Shown piece after piece: positions 61,601-64,000 of a stretch of DNA of 64,000 nucleotides (its first letter is position 1; every line of letters begins with the position of its first letter). This DNA comes from CBDHCC01 sp965219235 (GTDB lineage Bacteria; Pseudomonadota; Alphaproteobacteria; Sphingomonadales; Sphingomonadaceae): the NCBI GenBank assembly GCA_965219235.1, contig OZ244721.1, positions 2,480,001 through 2,544,000 on the forward strand, written 5' to 3'. The notes below the pieces were generated by a model, which did not search any database, was not told where the DNA came from, and saw only the letters and a program-made list of their open reading frames with translations. The position numbers were made by a program, and so were the translations under genes.

Positions 61601-64000
61601 TCCCGCACGCGTATGGTGACTTCATCCTGAGAGTAGGTTCCGTTGCCAAAGCCGATACTTGGAGGGCGACGGGTCCCCGAGACGTTGGCGTATAGATTGT
61701 CGTCGTAGACGGAATAATACAGATTGGCGGTCTGGTAACCGAAAACATGATTGACGTTGATGATCTGCAGCGTATGCGTGTCGCCCGCATCGGGGTCGTT
61801 GGCATCGATCTGTCCCGCGTAGTAGCGACCGTCACCACCCGCATCGACATACATCTCGGTCGCCGTCGGCGCCGGAGCGTCGTTGGCGTCGGTCACCCCG
61901 ATCGTGACCCACTGATCGCTGTACAGTCCGCCTTGATCGGTCGCGCGGACGATCACGTTGTACTGGGATCGGGCCTCGTAGTTCAGACTTTGCTGTAGGC
62001 GCATTTGCCCGTCCGTTCGGCCGATCGAAAAGACGCCCAGATCACCCCCGACGAGGCTCCATGTCACATTGCGGAATGCCGGCGTGATGTCGGGATCGGA
62101 CCAGGTCAGAGCACTTCCGACGGACGTGATCCCGGCACCGGGCATGTTCTCGGCGACGTACAGAGTGGTCGGAGCGACCGTCGGCGCCTCGTTCACGTCC
62201 TCGATGTAGACGTCGTAGGTGAACGGGTCGGACTGCAGGCCGCCCGCGTCCTGGGCGGCGATCGTGAGGCTCGCCACGCGATATTCCAGGATGCCGTTGC
62301 CGTTGCTGTCGTGCCCCGCGCCGATCCCGAGCGCCGCCGCGTTCGCGCGCAACCAGTCCGAGGTGAAGTTCACCCCCGGAGAGAACGCCAGATGATTGCC
62401 GTAGGCGGTGGTGAACCAGCCATATTGATTGCCGCCCAGGATCACCAGGCCCGGCGCCGGTCCGTCGGGATCGGCCATGGTGAAGCGCGCGATGAGGTTG
62501 CCCGAATGCGCCGCCTGGCCGGCCAGGGTCTCCGCGAAGACGTTCTGCGCCTCGAGCACCACAGTGTTCGGCCGCTCGTTCACGTCCGTGACGGCGACCT
62601 GCAGGTCGCGCGTGACCGAAAGCCCGGTGGGATCGGTCGCCCGCACGCGGATGGTGTACTGCTGGACCTCCTCGTAGTTGGTGTACGCCCCCGTCGTGTA
62701 GAGCAGTCCGTCCGAGCGCAATCCGAAGCGGCCGGACCCCGTCAGGCCGTCGACGAGCGAATAGGTCAGCGGCTGCCCCTCGGGATCGTCGGCCACGATC
62801 CACGCGAAACCGCCGGTGTACTGACCCTGCGAGTTCTCGGGCAGGCTGAGCACCCGATCCGGTCGCAGGTTGACCGGAGCTTCCGGGGCGTCCTCGATGA
62901 ACACCTGCACCAGCCCTTCGTTGGACAGGAGCGTGCCGTCGGTGGCTCGGACACGCACATCGGCGACATGCACCTCCAGGATGCCGTTGCCGCTCCAATC
63001 GGCATTCCCGTACCCCGCGTTGCGCAACCCCTCGTAATCGAAGTTCAAACCTCCGTTGAGGCGGATCGTCCCGGTCGCCTGGTCGATATAGAACCAGTTG
63101 TTCGGATTGCTGACGAACTCGAGCGTCGGCACCGTGCCGTCGGGATCCGCCGTCGCGAGGGTCGCCACCACCGCGCCCGCGTCGGCCGCGGCGAAGCCGT
63201 TGGCGGGGCCGGTCCCGGTCTCCTTGAGGAAGGCGGCCGTGTAACCCGGCGACAGTGTGGGCGTTTCGTTCACGTCCTCGATGAACACCTGGACAAGGCC
63301 GTTGTCGGAGAGAAGCGAGCCATCGGTCGCCCGCACCCAGACATCGGCGACGTGCACCTCCAGGATGCCGTTGCCGTTCCAGTCGGCATTCCCGTAGCCG
63401 GCGTTCCGGAAGCTCTCGTAGTCGAAGTTCAGGCCCGGGTTGAAACGGATCGTCTTGGTCGCCTGATCGATGGTGAACCAGTTGTTCGGATTGCTGACGA
63501 ACTCCAGATTGGGCACGGTTCCATCGGGATCGGCGACCCCGATGGTCGCGACCACCACCCCTGCGTTGGCGGGGTTCGAGCCCAGGCCGGTCTCGGTGAA
63601 GTGCTTCCACCCGGTGCCCGACGTGATCGTGGGCGCTTCGTTCACATCCTCGATGAGGACGTAGATGACGCCGTTGTCGGACACCAGCGAACCGTCGTTC
63701 GCCCGCACGACCGCGGCGGCGACAAGCGCCTCCTGGCGACCGTTGCCGTCGCGGTCGGCGATCGCGTAGCCGGCCGCCCGCGCCCACTCGAAGTCGAAAT
63801 TGAGACCGGGGTTGAAGCGGACGGTCCTGCTCGCCTGGTCGATGGTGAACCAGTTGTTGGGATTGCTGACGAACTCGAGCGTCGGCACCGTCCCGTCGGG
63901 ATCGGCGACACCGATGGTCGCGACCACCGCGCCGGCGTCCGCCGGCTTCGCGCCCAGCCCGGTTTCCGTGAAGTAGGACGATCCCGTGCCCGACGTGATC
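58612..64000 (-). CDS. Giant secreted-type protein with cadherin-like repeats and calcium modules (start outside window)
   Basis: The frame is open from the right edge to a stop at 58612-58614, showing about 1,795 C-terminal residues. Modules in order: near-identical units of about 123 residues (DPDGTVPxLEFVSNPNNWF, FNPGLNFDYE, DGNG) at about 64000-62900; diverged cadherin-like domains (DVNEAPT, DVNERPN, DANDAP boundaries) to about 61560; three calcium modules starting DLDGDGVE at about 61510, 60840 and 60070, each with DGxL, DxNxDGxI and WxDxNxDG turns; then a disordered tail with a repeated RDWxEVVxDSDA motif and an Ala-rich C-terminal helix fitting type I secretion. Almost no GGxGxDxL repeats are present (only GSSGNDNL near 60875). 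A surface adhesin is most likely. Confidence 0.85.
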   Translation of the reverse strand, partial: ITSGTGSSYFTETGLGAKPADAGAVVATIGVADPDGTVPTLEFVSNPNNWFTIDQASRTVRFNPGLNFDFEWARAAGYAIADRDGNGRQEALVAAAVVRANDGSLVSDNGVIYVLIEDVNEAPTITSGTGWKHFTETGLGSNPANAGVVVATIGVADPDGTVPNLEFVSNPNNWFTIDQATKTIRFNPGLNFDYESFRNAGYGNADWNGNGILEVHVADVWVRATDGSLLSDNGLVQVFIEDVNETPTLSPGYTAAFLKETGTGPANGFAAADAGAVVATLATADPDGTVPTLEFVSNPNNWFYIDQATGTIRLNGGLNFDYEGLRNAGYGNADWSGNGILEVHVADVRVRATDGTLLSNEGLVQVFIEDAPEAPVNLRPDRVLSLPENSQGQYTGGFAWIVADDPEGQPLTYSLVDGLTGSGRFGLRSDGLLYTTGAYTNYEEVQQYTIRVRATDPTGLSVTRDLQVAVTDVNERPNTVVLEAQNVFAETLAGQAAHSGNLIARFTMADPDGPAPGLVILGGNQYGWFTTAYGNHLAFSPGVNFTSDWLRANAAALGIGAGHDSNGNGILEYRVASLTIAAQDAGGLQSDPFTYDVYIEDVNEAPTVAPTTLYVAENMPGAGITSVGSALTWSDPDITPAFRNVTWSLVGGDLGVFSIGRTDGQMRLQQSLNYEARSQYNVIVRATDQGGLYSDQWVTIGVTDANDAPAPTATEMYVDAGGDGRYYAGQIDANDPDAGDTHTLQIINVNHVFGYQTANLYYSVYDDNLYANVSGTRRPPSIGFGNGTYSQDEVTIRVRDSAGAYADVVVTVNVSIDDGGRSFGGFQSPIAIDLDGDGVELVSLATSKVTFDIDNDGLLDRTGWIGADDGWLALDRNGDGRITQGTEISFRSDLFGARSDLEGLRAFDTDKNGVFDAGDRQFSDFRIWQDKNLDGVSQDRELSTLAERGITAIRLELDETGDTVEGATDNVVFATSEFYRGNGTTGDVGDIFVAFESGVDGDVEGKLKTDRTVKFAGVGDTHPLPGEQGKGGGDEKGTSTTGSSGNDNLGPIVIDLDGDGVELTSFVNSTVRFDMDNDGLRERTGWAGADDGLLAFDWNGDGRIDDASEISFKSLILGAQSDLEGLAAFDDTGDGRIDADDAAYDHLAVWRDANQDGITDAGELRSLKAAGLTSISLASVKTGRQPGKEENVVFARTTASLADGSATAVEDVFFTFETAPDAAGEPVPAAGGDGKGEVATPPTPAADAAEPVAVASRTMGRRFKDFRIHADGGYPVIRRTKAKGTIAPDAGQLGAATILSFTNKTIGLLSTIILDLDGDGVETKRWGKTRAGFDMDGNGGSDDTGWVSGGDGFLVADIDRDGRIEGPGELSLLGLSTKAQGSRDALAALDSNRDRVVDARDERFDVLKVWVDANANGRTDAGELRSLGDLGIASFNLAARATGRSSKLDTNLVTATATFARTDGSLGTMGDTLITFKPGAAAPIARAPRLGDLKRVGPALDTGQDVLGHHQRSPDVRLDGFDSRLDALDLANFGTDRPSAMSTPEQRSEGRDWIEVVDDSDAIMGAGGAGRPTAPEQGQGARDWVEVVGDSDAVMATQPTVPLNPVSPFVEPYAGTAADPAGGAGQPFSPDRGRDVDALAKAGVEPGDRDRSAARERPATLAGDERAATRPDEAAAPNPAATGREDDPAVVDTAEVDVRGRGVEVSVVDSARAAAELLRRPPALSLNVSDGLADSRRRLGAGNDNDLAAAGPTGANLDKLIAAMAAFQGAEGMGAMGLSGTTPIETAMAQLAPAA
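59217..59352 (-). repeat. Internal duplication coding RDW(I/V)EVV(D/G)DSDA(I/V)M
   Basis: Two 45-base segments, 59217-59261 and 59308-59352, are nearly identical and encode the same 14-residue motif in the C-terminal tail of the giant protein. Between them the text is Gly/Pro/Gln-rich. The motif is short, acidic and aromatic, and not one I recognise. Confidence 0.7.
63086..63880 (-). repeat. Tandem DNA repeats encoding the cadherin-like units
   Basis: The block GAACCAGTTGTTSGGATTGC TGACGAACTC and its flanks recur at about 63086, 63470 and 63840, at intervals of roughly 370-385 bases, with high nucleotide identity. Each interval encodes one unit of about 123-127 residues. The pattern continues to the window edge. 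The similarity suggests recent duplication or ongoing homogenisation. Confidence 0.8.

Noticed and set aside
59263..61695. Long plus-strand open frame opposite the giant gene
   Set aside because: It is antisense to well-conserved calcium-binding modules and shows only repetitive Val/Gly/Arg-rich sequence.
63086..63880. CRISPR-like or intergenic direct repeats
   Set aside because: They lie inside an open reading frame with intervals divisible into protein units of about 123 residues.
58612..64000. Classical RTX toxin
   Set aside because: Apart from one GSSGNDNL stretch the visible part has no GGxGxDxUx arrays; the acidic loops are DxDGDG and DxNxDG types.

Overview
The window is GC-rich, gene-dense chromosomal DNA from an alphaproteobacterium, most probably a member of the Sphingomonadaceae. 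The evidence is the strong G/C bias at third codon positions, the pdxH/J-domain/YihY/fabI/aroC neighbourhood, M13 and DUF885 peptidases with DUF3833 and DUF2807 lipoproteins, a nitrogen-PTS ptsP, and intergenic palindromes of a kind I associate with sphingomonads. I see no rRNA, CRISPR array, transposase, integrase or phage gene.

Left part (1-17.6 kb): the 3' end of mnmA, then leftward phzF, a CDF metal exporter and pdxH; rightward a J-domain protein, YihY, fabI, a small accessory insert (DUF4160/DUF2442 pair, VOC protein, Xre/RES toxin-antitoxin pair), aroC and two transporters. A leftward set follows: an SPL-like radical SAM gene, a DUF4130-UdgX fusion, purA and a methyltransferase. Every gap in this set holds a palindromic repeat. 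The radical SAM gene has a sequence fitting the alphaproteobacterial SOS box (GTTC-N7-GTTC) just upstream of its start codon.

Middle part (17.6-34.3 kb): an M13 peptidase with a DUF3833 lipoprotein, a small gene beside a fic gene interrupted by one stop codon, a DUF885 peptidase coupled to a beta-lactamase-fold hydrolase, then leftward coq7, dsbB, ctpA, envC, rlmH, rsfS and nadD. Rightward from nadD is a two-gene unit, a YqcI/YcgG (GntA-type) haem enzyme plus a DUF1989 protein, followed by DUF3667 and two envelope proteins.

Right-centre (34.4-58 kb): a leftward run lysC, nitronate monooxygenase, lipoprotein, ptsP, RodZ-like, cpoB, tilS, ftsH; divergent ubiG; MAPEG and GST; the glutamate synthase genes gltD and gltB with a DUF2059 gene between them; uppP; an NDUFA9-type protein; and tRNA-Leu(CAG).

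Right end (57.6-64 kb): a leftward three-gene unit. First comes a giant secreted-type protein with cadherin-like repeats and calcium-binding modules, whose start lies beyond the window. It is followed by a HlyC-type lysine acyltransferase and a small Sel1-repeat lipoprotein, with a 4-base overlap at both junctions. This is the best candidate here for an under-described system.

Two window-wide traits stand out. About fifteen neighbouring genes overlap by four bases (ATGA, GTGA or CTGA), which suggests translational coupling. Three housekeeping genes (lysC, tilS, rsfS) appear to start at CTG, because the frame offers no suitable ATG, GTG or TTG, or, for tilS, only an internal GTG without a ribosome binding site.
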